From the NCBI GenBank assembly GCA_021774255.1, contig JAJFJF010000017.1, forward strand, positions 1-64,000: DNA of 64,000 nt, in the 5' to 3' direction. Source of the stretch: Gammaproteobacteria bacterium (GTDB lineage Bacteria > Pseudomonadota > Gammaproteobacteria > JAJFJF01). The notes beneath the pieces were generated by a model, which worked only from the letters and a program-made list of their open reading frames with translations, did no database searches and was not told the DNA's origin. The position numbers and the translations under genes are program-made. Position 1 is the first letter of the stretch. Each line of letters opens with the position of its first letter. Shown here one piece after another: positions 18,341 through 27,931 of the stretch.

Positions 18341-19111
18341 CTACTCAATAGCAAACGCCACTGAAATATTGGCGCTGATATTCACATCACCTGCTTCAAT
18401 GGGAGGGGCAGCTGCGGCGTCCATCTCCATCGCGCGTGTGGACAACTGTGCTTTGGCGGGGTAAGGCTGCACAACCATATTAAATTCTCGCACGGTCATC
18501 ACATCGCCAACAAAAACACCTAAGGTCTCCGCTAACACGGTGGCTTTTTGTTGTGCATTTTCAGCCGCCATCGCAAGCACTTCTTGACGCACCGCCTCAC
18601 TCGCGGCATCCGTTAGACCAAATTCAACACGGTCAATGCGATTAATACCGGCATCGACTGCCGCTTGCGTCACATCACCAATGCTGTCGAGATCCGTTGT
18701 GGTGACTTTTATCGCATGCTCTAACTGCCAACCTATAAATTCTGACTTTTTGGTCTCAGCATTCCATTCGGTGCGCTGCGAAAGATTATACGATTGTGTT
18801 TTGATATTGCTTGCGTCGATACCTTCTGCACGCAAGGCTTGCTGCACAGCGGTCATGCGCTCACTGTTTTCATCTTGTGCTTCTTTGGCTGTGTCAGCCA
18901 AGGTTTCCACACGCAAAAATAATTCTGCTTTATCGGGTGCCGCGTACTGCTGCGCCTGCCCTGATACATGAATGCTGTGAGCGGCATGACCTGCGCCACC
19001 CTTATTGCAGCACTGCGCACATCGCTCGCACTGCTCAGCAGCCCACACGGCACTACTTAAAAAGAAACTACAAAAAATAAAAAGACAACGCGCGGTGTTT
19101 AACTTGTTCAT
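18341..19111 (-). CDS. Periplasmic SIMPL-domain (DUF541) protein
   Basis: The 256-residue protein has a signal peptide (CLFIFCSFFLSSAVWA) and a mature part opening with a short Cys-rich segment CERCAQCCNK, unusual for the family, then the SIMPL/DUF541 domain: IHVSGQAQQYAAPDKAELFLRVET, ALRAEGIDASNIKTQSYNL and the C-terminal ANISVAFAIE. SIMPL proteins such as E. coli YggE are envelope proteins linked to oxidative-stress tolerance; the biochemical role is unclear. The Cys-rich start could bind metal or form disulfides (inference). It is transcribed toward the Rsm-like sRNA. Confidence 0.88.
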   Translation of the reverse strand: MNKLNTARCLFIFCSFFLSSAVWAAEQCERCAQCCNKGGAGHAAHSIHVSGQAQQYAAPDKAELFLRVETLADTAKEAQDENSERMTAVQQALRAEGIDASNIKTQSYNLSQRTEWNAETKKSEFIGWQLEHAIKVTTTDLDSIGDVTQAAVDAGINRIDRVEFGLTDAASEAVRQEVLAMAAENAQQKATVLAETLGVFVGDVMTVREFNMVVQPYPAKAQLSTRAMEMDAAAAPPIEAGDVNISANISVAFAIE

Positions 19112-19372
19112 TCGGGTTCCCTTGTGTTTTGTGAATGCAACGAAGAAAAAGTCTTCGCCTGACTATTAAGTCATATCTTGTTCAGAAAAGAAAGCGCGGC
19201 AACCAGAAGAACATTATGTTAAAAGCGCATGCTTTTTTTAGAAGACATCACTCGCCCTCTACCCAGCGTGTCTATAATGTTTGTAAGCACTCACCTATGC
19301 TAGGTGCATTTGTTATGTGTCTTGCCTCGCAGCTTGAGAGCTGCTGATTGCCTATTGCCTCGCCCAACCACA

Positions 19373-20254
19373 CTATTCCTCTGTCACAGCGCTAACGGCT
19401 GGCGCACTTGTTGAGCGTCGCTTTTCTTTTTTTGCGTCATCAGTGCCTGAGCCGCCTCCTGCCAAACTACTGACTGCACCCTCTGACACTGAAGCAGGTA
19501 ATCTTGCAACCGGCGGGCCACTAGCAGAGGAATGGGAAGTGCCTGTGCCCTTGCGTCGAGAAGCAATGCTTAGCCACCTGCGGCGCACTGAAGGCGATCC
19601 TCCACTTCCAGATCTCGAACTGCCATCCTCTGTTGCGAGAGATTGCCCGCTGCTGCTGCTGGCAACTCCCCATCTGAGCTGAAACTCCGAGGGCGATGCG
19701 GATGCGCTCCCAGGAGAAGATCCAGCACCCTCTCTTGCTGGAGGCGACTTTGCACGCCTACTGCCATCGCCTCCGCCACGGGTAAAGGCACCGCTCAAAC
19801 GCCGACTGACAGAAAATGTTGTGGGTGCATCGTTGATAGCGTTTTTTGCTACCTCCTTGTATTTAGCAACATCAGTCCCTGTTTTCTTTGCTACCCATGC
19901 ATATTCCATCTCTGGGTTTGCACTTCGAGCCCATGTATAAGCCTGATCAATGCATGCACGTCCCCAATCATCAGCCGGCAAAGGCTGCAGCTCACAATGG
20001 TAGTCATGCTCACCTCGTGGTCGCAATGTTACCGCTAACTTCTCTGGCAGGCTCTTCACATCCTTCTGTATTGCCTCAAACAAGTGATTGAATACTTTCC
20101 AAACAATCATGTCTTTCCCTAATTTCTTCTTATCCTCATACAGTGACTTCAGCAAGCTCCAACATAGCGCTTCTGCAAGCTCAGCAGGTGTAAAGTCTCT
20201 CCCCTTACTATTACCTGGCGCTCCCCTGCGCCCTGACGGTGACGACGATGCCAT
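19373..20254 (-). CDS. Orphan protein with folded N-terminus and Ser-rich tail
   Basis: I do not recognise this 293-residue protein. Residues about 20-145 look globular and helical (DFTPAELAEALCWSLLKSLY, IVWKVFNHLFEAIQKDV, then WGRACIDQAYTWARSANPE). Residues about 150-293 are low-complexity, rich in Ser, Gly, Ala and Arg, and end KKEKRRSTSAPAVSAVTEE. There is no signal peptide or membrane segment. Such a plan with a disordered charged C-terminus is common among type IV secretion effectors, which is inference only. Its 5' region carries the shared upstream element (20328-20355) found before four other accessory genes. No clear ribosome site precedes the ATG. The 261 bases downstream (19112-19372) show no further gene. 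Confidence 0.6.
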   Translation of the reverse strand: MASSSPSGRRGAPGNSKGRDFTPAELAEALCWSLLKSLYEDKKKLGKDMIVWKVFNHLFEAIQKDVKSLPEKLAVTLRPRGEHDYHCELQPLPADDWGRACIDQAYTWARSANPEMEYAWVAKKTGTDVAKYKEVAKNAINDAPTTFSVSRRLSGAFTRGGGDGSRRAKSPPAREGAGSSPGSASASPSEFQLRWGVASSSSGQSLATEDGSSRSGSGGSPSVRRRWLSIASRRKGTGTSHSSASGPPVARLPASVSEGAVSSLAGGGSGTDDAKKEKRRSTSAPAVSAVTEE

Positions 20255-20327
20255 TTGTGCTTTTTTATCTCAATTTCCGTTTTTTTACTCAAAAAGAATC
20301 TTTAAATACAATTTAACCTGTCATCAA

Positions 20328-20355
20328 AGGATATAGAGTAACAACTGCATGTAAA
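20328..20355 (-). promoter_or_regulatory. Shared upstream element, copy F
   Basis: On the minus strand TTTACATGCAGTTGTTAC is followed by TCTA and TATCCT, with exactly the spacing of the other copies (29269, 33235, 33961, 50108, 56540). TTTACA and TATCCT could be -35 and -10 with a 16-base spacer, placing the start about 65 bases before the ATG at 20254. Confidence 0.55.
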
Positions 20356-20507
20356 TCTCATTTTCTAACTTATTAAACCCGCTAACTTGTATAACCATTC
20401 ACCCACACCTTGCTTTGCACAAATAAGCAGCAGCAAATGATTTATCCTTCTTTCATTCTCTACTCACTTTGCCCTAGAATAGTCCCTACTAGGAGAAAAC
20501 GTATTTA

Positions 20508-22397
20508 ATGAGTAAACAATCATATAAAGCCGCCTCTATTGAGGTCTTAAGTGGGCTCGACCCGGTGCGACTGCGCCCAGGGATGTACACCGACACTACC
20601 CGCCCCAACCACCTCGCCCATGAAGTCATTGATAACAGTATCGATGAGGCCATTGCTGGGCATGCCACTGAATTACATGTGGTGCTATACCGTGATAACT
20701 CGCTAGAGGTGACGGATAACGGCCGCGGCATGCCAACGGATATTCACCCTGAAGAGAAAGTCAGCGGCGTGGAACTTATTCTCACGCGCTTGCATGCCGG
20801 CGGTAAATTTTCAGATAAAAATTATGAATTCTCGGGTGGCCTGCACGGTGTGGGCGTCTCGGTGGTCAATGCATTGTCGACGCAATTAGACGTCATCAGT
20901 CGCCGCGAGGGCAAAGCCCACAAAATGACCTTTGCAGGGGGTGAAAAAACATCCGAGCTTAAAGTCATTGAAAAAGTCGGCAAACGTGAAACGGGCACCA
21001 CCGTTCACTTTTGGCCCGATAAAAAATATTTTGATAGCCCGAAATTTTCTGTCTCGCGCTTAAAGCACATCTTGCGCGCAAAAGCCGTGCTGTGCCCTGG
21101 CTTGCTGGTGACGTTTCATGATGAACACAACGACGAGCGTTGTGAATGGCAATATGAGCAAGGCCTCTCCGATTATTTATTAAGTGCATTAGACGGCTCA
21201 CCTCGCTTACCGGACGAACCTTTTCTCGGCGATTTTAGCGGCAATACCGAGCATGCGACTTGGGCATTACTTTGGTTGCCGGAAGGCGGCGAAGCGATCA
21301 CCGAAAGCTACGTGAATTTAGTGCCCACTGTACAAGGCGGCACACATGTCAACGGTTTGCGTAATGGCTTATTAGAAGCCATCCGTGAATTTTGTGAATA
21401 TCGTAATTTGCTCCCGCGCGGCCTTAAATTTACGCCTGATGATATTTGGGAAAACGTGACCTATGTGTTGTCGGTCAAAATGAGCGATCCACAATTTGCC
21501 GGGCAAACCAAAGAAAAACTCTCTTCACGGCAATCAGCCACCTTTGTGTCGGGCGTGGTCAAAGACGCGTTTAGTTTATGGATGAACCAGCATGTGGATC
21601 AAAGCAAAAAGCTGGTGGAATTTCTTGTGGAGCGGGCGCAAGCCCGTTTGAAAACGGCGAAGAAAGTCGCACGTAAAAAAATCACCACCGGCCCGGCGCT
21701 GCCGGGCAAATTAGCCGATTGTTCGACACAAGATCCGGCGCGCAGTGAATTATTTTTAGTGGAAGGCGATTCTGCGGGTGGTTCCGCCAAGCAGGCGCGC
21801 GAAAGAGAATTTCAAGCGGTAATGCCGCTGCGCGGTAAAATTTTAAATTCTTGGGAAGTGGACCCCAGTCAAGTGCTGTCTTCTCAAGAAATTCATGATA
21901 TTGCCGTGGCCATCGGCTTAGACCCAGGCAGTGATGACTTAAGCGGTTTGCGTTATAGCAAAGTCTGTATTTTAGCGGATGCCGACTCCGACGGTTTGCA
22001 CATCGCCACCTTGCTCTGTGCCTTATTTATGCGCCACTTTCATGCATTAGTTGTCGCCGGTCATGTATTCGTTGCCATGCCACCACTCTACCGAATTGAT
22101 GTGGGCAAAGAAGTCTTTTATGCCTTGGACGAATCAGAAAAAGAAGGCGTACTGGATCGCATCGCTGCTGAAAAGAAAAAAGGCCAAGTGAATGTGCAGC
22201 GTTTTAAAGGGTTGGGTGAAATGAATCCCTTGCAGTTACGTGAAACGACCATGGCACCCGCCACACGCCGCTTGGTACAGCTGACTATCGATGACCAGAA
22301 GCAAACCGAAGCACTGTTTGATATGTTATTAGCCAAGAAACGCGCAAGTGACCGACGCAGCTGGCTCGAAACCAAAGGCGATCTCGCTGATTTTTAA
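20508..22397 (+). CDS. parE: DNA topoisomerase IV subunit B
   Basis: The 629-residue GHKL ATPase subunit decatenates chromosomes with ParC. Motifs are VIDNSIDEAIAGHA (ATP-site Asn), DNGRGMPTDIHPE, GGLHGVGVSVVNALS, the TOPRIM residues LVEGDSAGGSAKQAR and DADSDG, and the C-terminal FKGLGEMNPLQL. Its length equals the usual ParE (about 630), not the longer GyrB, and the adjacency to parC supports the assignment. AGGAG lies upstream, spaced rather far (about 12 bases) from the ATG. Confidence 0.96.
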   Translation: MSKQSYKAASIEVLSGLDPVRLRPGMYTDTTRPNHLAHEVIDNSIDEAIAGHATELHVVLYRDNSLEVTDNGRGMPTDIHPEEKVSGVELILTRLHAGGKFSDKNYEFSGGLHGVGVSVVNALSTQLDVISRREGKAHKMTFAGGEKTSELKVIEKVGKRETGTTVHFWPDKKYFDSPKFSVSRLKHILRAKAVLCPGLLVTFHDEHNDERCEWQYEQGLSDYLLSALDGSPRLPDEPFLGDFSGNTEHATWALLWLPEGGEAITESYVNLVPTVQGGTHVNGLRNGLLEAIREFCEYRNLLPRGLKFTPDDIWENVTYVLSVKMSDPQFAGQTKEKLSSRQSATFVSGVVKDAFSLWMNQHVDQSKKLVEFLVERAQARLKTAKKVARKKITTGPALPGKLADCSTQDPARSELFLVEGDSAGGSAKQAREREFQAVMPLRGKILNSWEVDPSQVLSSQEIHDIAVAIGLDPGSDDLSGLRYSKVCILADADSDGLHIATLLCALFMRHFHALVVAGHVFVAMPPLYRIDVGKEVFYALDESEKEGVLDRIAAEKKKGQVNVQRFKGLGEMNPLQLRETTMAPATRRLVQLTIDDQKQTEALFDMLLAKKRASDRRSWLETKGDLADF

Positions 22398-22414
22398 TAT
22401 AAGCACAGACCACT

Positions 22415-24658
22415 ATGAATGATATTGTTGATTTAGAAGGCATCGAAACGCATCCGTTAAAAGATTTTACGGAAAAAGCGTATTTGAATTATTCAATGTA
22501 CGTGATCTTAGATCGTGCCTTGCCACATGTCGCCGATGGCTTGAAGCCCGTGCAGCGCCGTATCGTGTACGCGATGTCTGAGTTGGGCTTAAAAAACACC
22601 GCCAAATTTAAAAAATCGGCCCGTACTGTCGGTGATGTGCTGGGTAAATTCCATCCGCACGGCGATTCTGCGTGCTATGAAGCCATGGTATTAATGGCAC
22701 AACCTTTTTCATATCGCTACCCATTAGTCGATGGCCAGGGCAACTGGGGGTCACCAGACGATCCAAAATCTTTTGCCGCCATGCGGTACACGGAGTCACG
22801 CCTGTCGCCTTATGCCGAAGTACTGCTCAGTGAATTAGGCGCTGGCACCGTGGATTGGACCCCTAATTTTGATGGCACGCTCGACGAACCTGAGCGCCTG
22901 CCTGCGCGCTTGCCCAATATTTTATTAAACGGCACGACGGGGATTGCCGTGGGGATGTCAACGGATATCCCGCCGCATAATTTACGCGAAGTGGCCAACG
23001 CCTGCGTGCACCTTTTAGATAAGCCGAAAGCCACGCTGGCAGATTTAGCGAAACTTTTACCAGGGCCTGACTTCCCAACAGAAGCGGAAATCATTACGCC
23101 TGCCGCTGATTTGCGAAAACTCTACGAAACGGGCAATGGCTCTTTAAAAATGCGCGCAATCTATCGCCGCGAGCAAGATGAAATTATTGTCACCGCCTTA
23201 CCGCATCAAGCCTCTCCCGCTAAAATATTAGAGCAAATTGCGCAGCAAATGCAGACAAAGAAATTGCCGCAAATTGTAGACCTGCGTGATGAGTCCGATC
23301 ATGAGAATCCCACACGTTTGATTTTAGTGCCTCGTTCTAACCGCATTGATGTCGAAGAAGTGATGAACCACTTGTTTGCGACGACCGATTTAGAGAAAAG
23401 CTATCGCGTTAATCTGAATATGATTGGCCTAGATGGCCGCCCGCAGGTCAAAGGCTTGCTCACCATTCTAAATGAGTGGTTACGTTACCGCACGGATACC
23501 GTCACACGCCGCCTGCAGTATCGTTTAGACAAAGTGTTAGCGCGCCTGCATATTCTCGATGGCTTGCTCGCGGCTTATTTGAATATTGACGAAGTCATCA
23601 ACATCATTCGCACCGAAGACAAGCCAAAAGTGGTCTTGATGAAGCGTTTTGACTTGAGTGATAAACAGGCCGAAGCGATCCTTGAAATTAAATTACGCCA
23701 ATTAGCGAAGCTGGAAGAAATTAAAATCCGCGGCGAACAAGACGAGCTGAATGCTGAACGCGAGATGTTAGAAAAAACACTGGCGTCAAAAACACGTCTC
23801 AAGACCCTCATCAAAAAAGAAATTGAAGCCGATGCGAAAAAATACGGCGACAATCGTCGTTCACCGCTGGTGGAACGCCGTGAAGCGCAAGCGTTAAAAG
23901 CCACCACACAAGTGCCTGCTGATCCAGTGACCGTGATTTTATCGGAAAAAGGTTGGATACGTGCCGGTAAAGGCCATGAAATTGATCCACAAACCTTAAG
24001 CTATAAAGCAGGCGATCATTTCTTGGTCGCCGCGCAAGGCAAGAGCAATCAATACGCCACCTTTTTAGATAGCACAGGGCGCAGCTACGCCCTGCTCGCG
24101 CATGGCCTGCCTTCTGCTCGCGGCCAGGGCGACCCGCTCACCAGTCGTCTCACACCGCCTAGCGGCGCACGCTTTAGGGGGATGCTGATGGAAGAACCCG
24201 AGCAGCAAATCGTGCTCGCAACGGATGCCGGCTATGGTTTTATTGCCAAACTCAGCGACCTCTTTACCAAAAACAAAAGCGGGAAAACAGTACTCAAAGT
24301 GCCAAAGGGCAGTGAAGTGCTGCCGCCGCTCACCCTTGGCAATTTAAAAACAGATTATCTGGCCAGCGTAACCAACACCGGTCGTTTATTGATTTTCCCA
24401 TTGAATGTCTTGCCGGAGCTCGCGCGCGGTAAAGGCAATAAGATCATCAATATTCCTGCTGCCAAAGTGGCTGCGCGTGAAGAATATGTCGTTGCCATGG
24501 CGATTTTACCCGATAAAGGTGAACTGAACTTTAAATCGGGTCGCCGTAAGCTACAGGTGAAATTTAAAGATCTGAAACACTATTTTGGCGAGCGCGGCCG
24601 TCGTGGCCTAAAATTACCTCGGGGCTTCCAAAAAGTCGACTCGATGGAAGCACAATAG
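22415..24658 (+). CDS. parC: DNA topoisomerase IV subunit A
   Basis: The 747-residue breakage-reunion subunit. The QRDR-like region is [33 protein letters not shown], followed by [29 protein letters not shown], which carries the catalytic Tyr near residue 121. The C-terminal beta-propeller is shorter than GyrA's and lacks a GyrA box, as expected for ParC. It starts 17 bases after parE. Confidence 0.96.
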   Translation: MNDIVDLEGIETHPLKDFTEKAYLNYSMYVILDRALPHVADGLKPVQRRIVYAMSELGLKNTAKFKKSARTVGDVLGKFHPHGDSACYEAMVLMAQPFSYRYPLVDGQGNWGSPDDPKSFAAMRYTESRLSPYAEVLLSELGAGTVDWTPNFDGTLDEPERLPARLPNILLNGTTGIAVGMSTDIPPHNLREVANACVHLLDKPKATLADLAKLLPGPDFPTEAEIITPAADLRKLYETGNGSLKMRAIYRREQDEIIVTALPHQASPAKILEQIAQQMQTKKLPQIVDLRDESDHENPTRLILVPRSNRIDVEEVMNHLFATTDLEKSYRVNLNMIGLDGRPQVKGLLTILNEWLRYRTDTVTRRLQYRLDKVLARLHILDGLLAAYLNIDEVINIIRTEDKPKVVLMKRFDLSDKQAEAILEIKLRQLAKLEEIKIRGEQDELNAEREMLEKTLASKTRLKTLIKKEIEADAKKYGDNRRSPLVERREAQALKATTQVPADPVTVILSEKGWIRAGKGHEIDPQTLSYKAGDHFLVAAQGKSNQYATFLDSTGRSYALLAHGLPSARGQGDPLTSRLTPPSGARFRGMLMEEPEQQIVLATDAGYGFIAKLSDLFTKNKSGKTVLKVPKGSEVLPPLTLGNLKTDYLASVTNTGRLLIFPLNVLPELARGKGNKIINIPAAKVAAREEYVVAMAILPDKGELNFKSGRRKLQVKFKDLKHYFGERGRRGLKLPRGFQKVDSMEAQ

Positions 24659-24691
24659 AAAACTTTATTTTTGCATCTACAGGGATACGTT

Positions 24692-25879
24692 ATGCAAGCT
24701 GCCAGCAACGCGCATTTAGCGCTGCTCAAGAAAAATCATATTTTTCAAGGTGTAAACGAAGAAGATCTTCAGCAAATTTTGGCGGCCTCCTCCGAGCGCG
24801 TGTTAGCACCTGGCGAGTATTTAGTAGAAGAAGGCAGCCAAGCCAATAGTATTTTTATTATTGTTCATGGTCAGGTTGAGATAGTCAAAGCCTATGGCGA
24901 ACCCAAAACCGTGCATCGGCTGACAACACTCTCCACGGGTGACACGGTTGGTGAAATCGCCTTTATCGACCAAGGTGTGCGCTCAGCGGGCGTACGCGCA
25001 CTCACCCCAACAACAGCACTGCGCATACCCGTTTCGGCGCTACACAGATTGCAAGCCAGCCCACAGACCTACCAAACCCTCCTCGCTGAAATAGCAAAAG
25101 GCGCTGCCCAGCGCCTGCGCGCAATGAATACAACGACCACCATCGCCTTACAGCAAGCACTCTCCATCTCCCATGCGCGCCTTTTAATGGGGAAGATGAT
25201 AATACACATTGTTGTTATCTTAAGCTTGTTGATGTTTTCTGTCAGTGGCTTAAGTATATTGGCAGACACACTCCCTCACACCACTTATGTCACCCTTCCT
25301 TTGGGCATGATTATTGCACTGTCAGTTGCATTAGTCCTTCGTGCAACGGGGCTCCCCTGGCGTGAATTTGGTATGACCACACAGCATTGGCGGCGCGCGT
25401 GTGTGGAAGCGATATTGTGGACCTTACCTATACTGCTACTTATTTCATTAGCCAAAGGTTTGATGATTGCATTCATCCCTTATTTTCAAGGCAAGCCGCT
25501 CTTTGCGCTATTACCTTGTATTGATCCCACTATGTGCCTTGCAAGCCAACTTAGCTTCACCCATTGGTTAATGCTCATCGCACTTTATGTCTTTCTGGTG
25601 TGCCCTGTACAAGAATTTATTGTGCGTTCCGGTCTACAAGTCTGCTTGACGAGGTTTTTGCCGGGAAAGCATAATGTGCTCGCGGCCATTCTCGTCTCCA
25701 ATCTCATATTTGCTTCTGCACATCTTTTTATCTCTTTGCCTATCGCTATTCTTTCTTTTTTCCCTGGCTTATTCCTAGGATGGTTATTTCATCGCCAACA
25801 TAGCCTAATCGGTGTGACCGTTGCGCATGCGATGATAGGCATTTGGTCACTGTCTGTTTTACAAATAGGTGCCCTATGA
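24692..25879 (+). CDS. Cyclic nucleotide-binding domain fused to CPBP-type membrane protease
   Basis: The 395-residue protein has a CNBD at about residues 15-140: PGEYLVEEGSQANSIFIIVHGQVEIV, then the phosphate-binding cassette VGEIAFIDQGVRSAGVRA with the expected Glu and Arg-Ser-Ala. About seven transmembrane helices follow (185-395). Near residue 310 the segment VQEFIVRSGLQ and later FASAHLFI and HAMIG correspond to the CPBP (Abi/Rce1-like) motifs, but the first Glu of the EExxxR motif is Gln. It is a one-piece sensor-effector: nucleotide binding would control membrane proteolysis. The ATG at 24692 is preferred to an upstream TTG. It is translationally coupled to the MBL gene (ATGA) and faces a class III cyclase. 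Confidence 0.82.
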   Translation: MQAASNAHLALLKKNHIFQGVNEEDLQQILAASSERVLAPGEYLVEEGSQANSIFIIVHGQVEIVKAYGEPKTVHRLTTLSTGDTVGEIAFIDQGVRSAGVRALTPTTALRIPVSALHRLQASPQTYQTLLAEIAKGAAQRLRAMNTTTTIALQQALSISHARLLMGKMIIHIVVILSLLMFSVSGLSILADTLPHTTYVTLPLGMIIALSVALVLRATGLPWREFGMTTQHWRRACVEAILWTLPILLLISLAKGLMIAFIPYFQGKPLFALLPCIDPTMCLASQLSFTHWLMLIALYVFLVCPVQEFIVRSGLQVCLTRFLPGKHNVLAAILVSNLIFASAHLFISLPIAILSFFPGLFLGWLFHRQHSLIGVTVAHAMIGIWSLSVLQIGAL

Positions 25880-26715
25880 GCACGCACAATATGACTATTC
25901 GTTTTTGGGGCGTGCGCGGTTCGCAACCTGTTTCTGGCGATAAAACTATCCGCTACGGTGGTAATACTTCATGCATTGAAATACGCTGTGACGACAGCCT
26001 CATTATTCTTGACGCAGGCACAGGGATCACTAACCTCGGCAATCGTCTTCAAGACGCCCCGCATTCTGATATACATTTATTTTTAACGCACACACATTTT
26101 GATCACATCAACGGCTTTCCTTTTTTTAAGCCCTTGCATAAAAAAACGCAGTCCCTCACCCTTTGGGCCGGCCATCTCTCTGAAGGAAAAACGATTCAGT
26201 CTACACTTGAAACACTACTCAGCCCTGCCTTTTTCCCTGTTCCTTTACCTAAGCTGAAAGCCAATATCGTGTTTAAAGACTTTAAAGTAGGCGAAACATT
26301 TTCATCTCATGAAAATATTTTGGTGAATACCATTGCGCTGAATCATCCTGGCGGCGCAACCGGTTATCGCATTCATTATCACGGTCATGCTATTTGTTAT
26401 ATCACGGATATGGAACATACGTCGCAGGCACCTGATCCGGCGCTTGTCAAATTTGTAGAGCAGGCTGATATCTTAATCTACGATGCGAGTTATGCGGATG
26501 AAGAATTTGAAAAATACATCGGTTGGGGACACTCCACCTGGCAGCAAGGTGCACGGCTAGCAGAAAAAGCAAATGTGTCGCAATATATCCCTACACACCA
26601 CTACCCTGGGCGCACTGATGACGAACTCGACGCATTGCAAAAAAAATTATCTGCTTGGCTGCCTAATGCACTCTTTGCAAAAGAAGGGTTAACCATCACC
26701 TTACGAACGCCGTGA
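25876..26715 (+). CDS. MBL-fold metallo-hydrolase (phosphodiesterase-like)
   Basis: The 279-residue protein is a metallo-beta-lactamase-fold hydrolase of the RNase Z/PhnP/cyclic-phosphodiesterase branch. It opens TIRFWGVRGSQPVSG and GGNTSCIEIR, then ILDAGTGI and the metal motif HTHFDHINGFPFF near residues 73-85. Later ligands are NHPGGATGYRI, CYITDMEH and GHSTW, with the final THHYPGRTDDEL. The beginning is that of proteins annotated as cyclic nucleotide or phosphoribosyl cyclic phosphodiesterases. It overlaps the CNBD-protease gene by ATGA, so the two are made together. Its 3' end overlaps the cyclase gene by 15 bases (convergent). Cyclic nucleotide hydrolysis is inference. Confidence 0.82.
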   Translation: MSTHNMTIRFWGVRGSQPVSGDKTIRYGGNTSCIEIRCDDSLIILDAGTGITNLGNRLQDAPHSDIHLFLTHTHFDHINGFPFFKPLHKKTQSLTLWAGHLSEGKTIQSTLETLLSPAFFPVPLPKLKANIVFKDFKVGETFSSHENILVNTIALNHPGGATGYRIHYHGHAICYITDMEHTSQAPDPALVKFVEQADILIYDASYADEEFEKYIGWGHSTWQQGARLAEKANVSQYIPTHHYPGRTDDELDALQKKLSAWLPNALFAKEGLTITLRTP

Positions 26716-27408
26716 TGTTAAAATATAAGCTTTTATTCTTTCGCCACCTTTCTTAACCCTTTTATCTCTCTCTTCAAAAAAGAAATCCTGCTTTAGATAC
26801 TCGTAGCTGCTTTCTGAAACCTGTATTCTATTATCTTCACCTTCTGATTCCATGCGGCTGGCCAAATTCACGGTTTCGCCCCATACATCATAACTCAGTT
26901 TTTTCTTGCCAATGACACCGGCCACCACAGGGCCTGAACTGATCCCAATGCGTATATCATATCGTGCATGCTGTTCTTTATTGTAGTTCGCCACAAAATC
27001 TAGCATTTCTAATGCCAGCTCAGCAGCGACCCTAGCATGGTTGCTACGATGCTCAGGCACACCCGCAACTGCCATATAAGCGTCACCAATCGTTTTAATT
27101 TTTTCAATGCCCCATTTTTCCGTTAAATCATCGAAGTGTGAAAAGAGTTCATTTAATATTTCAACGACTGTTTCAGGAGGGTAAGTAGCAGAGAGCTCAT
27201 TAAAATTAACAATATCCGCAAAAACCACAGACACATCTGGGTAAGCTTCTGCAATCAATATTTTGCCAGACTTTAACTGCTCAACAATCGAAGCCGGCAG
27301 CACATTCGACAATAGTTTTTCGCTCACATGACAAGAGTGGCCTAGCGCAAATAGCTTGTGTGCTGCGTCTCCCAAACTTTGTAATAATTTTTGATAAGGC
27401 ATATTCAT
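26701..27408 (-). CDS. Class III adenylate/guanylate cyclase
   Basis: The 235-residue protein has a short helical N-terminus (about 55 residues, no membrane segment) and one class III catalytic domain. The two metal Asp residues lie in VVFADIVNF and in TIGDAYMAV. Substrate-choice residues are Lys in EKIKTIGDAYM and Asp in YDVWGETVN, both adenine-type; the transition-state Asn and Arg are in TVNLASRM. Hence cAMP is the likeliest product. It is convergent with the CNBD-protease/MBL operon, giving synthesis, sensing and possible hydrolysis in 2.7 kb. Confidence 0.88.
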   Translation of the reverse strand: MNMPYQKLLQSLGDAAHKLFALGHSCHVSEKLLSNVLPASIVEQLKSGKILIAEAYPDVSVVFADIVNFNELSATYPPETVVEILNELFSHFDDLTEKWGIEKIKTIGDAYMAVAGVPEHRSNHARVAAELALEMLDFVANYNKEQHARYDIRIGISSGPVVAGVIGKKKLSYDVWGETVNLASRMESEGEDNRIQVSESSYEYLKQDFFFEERDKRVKKGGERIKAYILTSRRS

Positions 27409-27536
27409 CGTATATTGCGTCCTGCATTTTCTTTATAATGCGATTATCATTAATTATAGGATCACTTTCAGATTCGATTTGAGTTTTCTCAAAAATATTA
27501 AGTCTGATTATCTTAAAATATGCTTGGAAAAACCCA

Positions 27537-27917
27537 ATGGTTCAATTAGCGCAAGACATTAACATTTCGGTAAAAACCCACTACTTGGCTGAGCAGTCCC
27601 AACCGGACAATAATCATTACGCTTTTGCGTATACCATTACGATCGAAAATGCAGGCGACACTCCTATCCGACTCATCGCCCGTAATTGGATTATCACGGA
27701 TGGCAACGGCAAGGTGGAAGAAGTGCACGGGATCGGCGTGGTCGGCGAGCAACCTTATTTAACCCCCGGCAAGCCATTTAAATATACTAGCCATGCCACA
27801 CTGGAAACCCCCGTGGGCACCATGCACGGCAGTTACCAAATGCAAACCGACACCGGCGAAGTATTTGAAGTGGCTATTGAGCCTTTTCGTCTGGCAGTAC
27901 CACACACTTTACACTAA
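27537..27917 (+). CDS. apaG: ApaG (CorD-like) protein
   Basis: The 126-residue all-beta protein matches ApaG: INISVKTHYLAEQSQPDNNHYAFAYTITIEN, then LIARNWIITDGNGKVEEVHG, VVGEQPYLTPGKPFKYTS and GTMHGSYQM. The fold is fibronectin-like; it binds phosphate compounds, and the precise role is unclear. It precedes apaH by 14 bases, the conserved order of the apaGH unit. Confidence 0.94.
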   Translation: MVQLAQDINISVKTHYLAEQSQPDNNHYAFAYTITIENAGDTPIRLIARNWIITDGNGKVEEVHGIGVVGEQPYLTPGKPFKYTSHATLETPVGTMHGSYQMQTDTGEVFEVAIEPFRLAVPHTLH

Positions 27918-27931
27918 TACATCATACAATT

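Noticed and set aside
19135-19347. 70-codon plus-strand frame between the SIMPL gene and the orphan
   Set aside because: No ribosome site, no family, Lys/Arg-rich random-looking composition.
20302-20316. TTAA-N7-TTAA before the Ser-rich orphan, resembling a PmrA box of Legionella/Coxiella effectors
   Set aside because: The motif is too simple in AT-rich DNA and it lies downstream of the likely -10; the other shared-element genes lack it.
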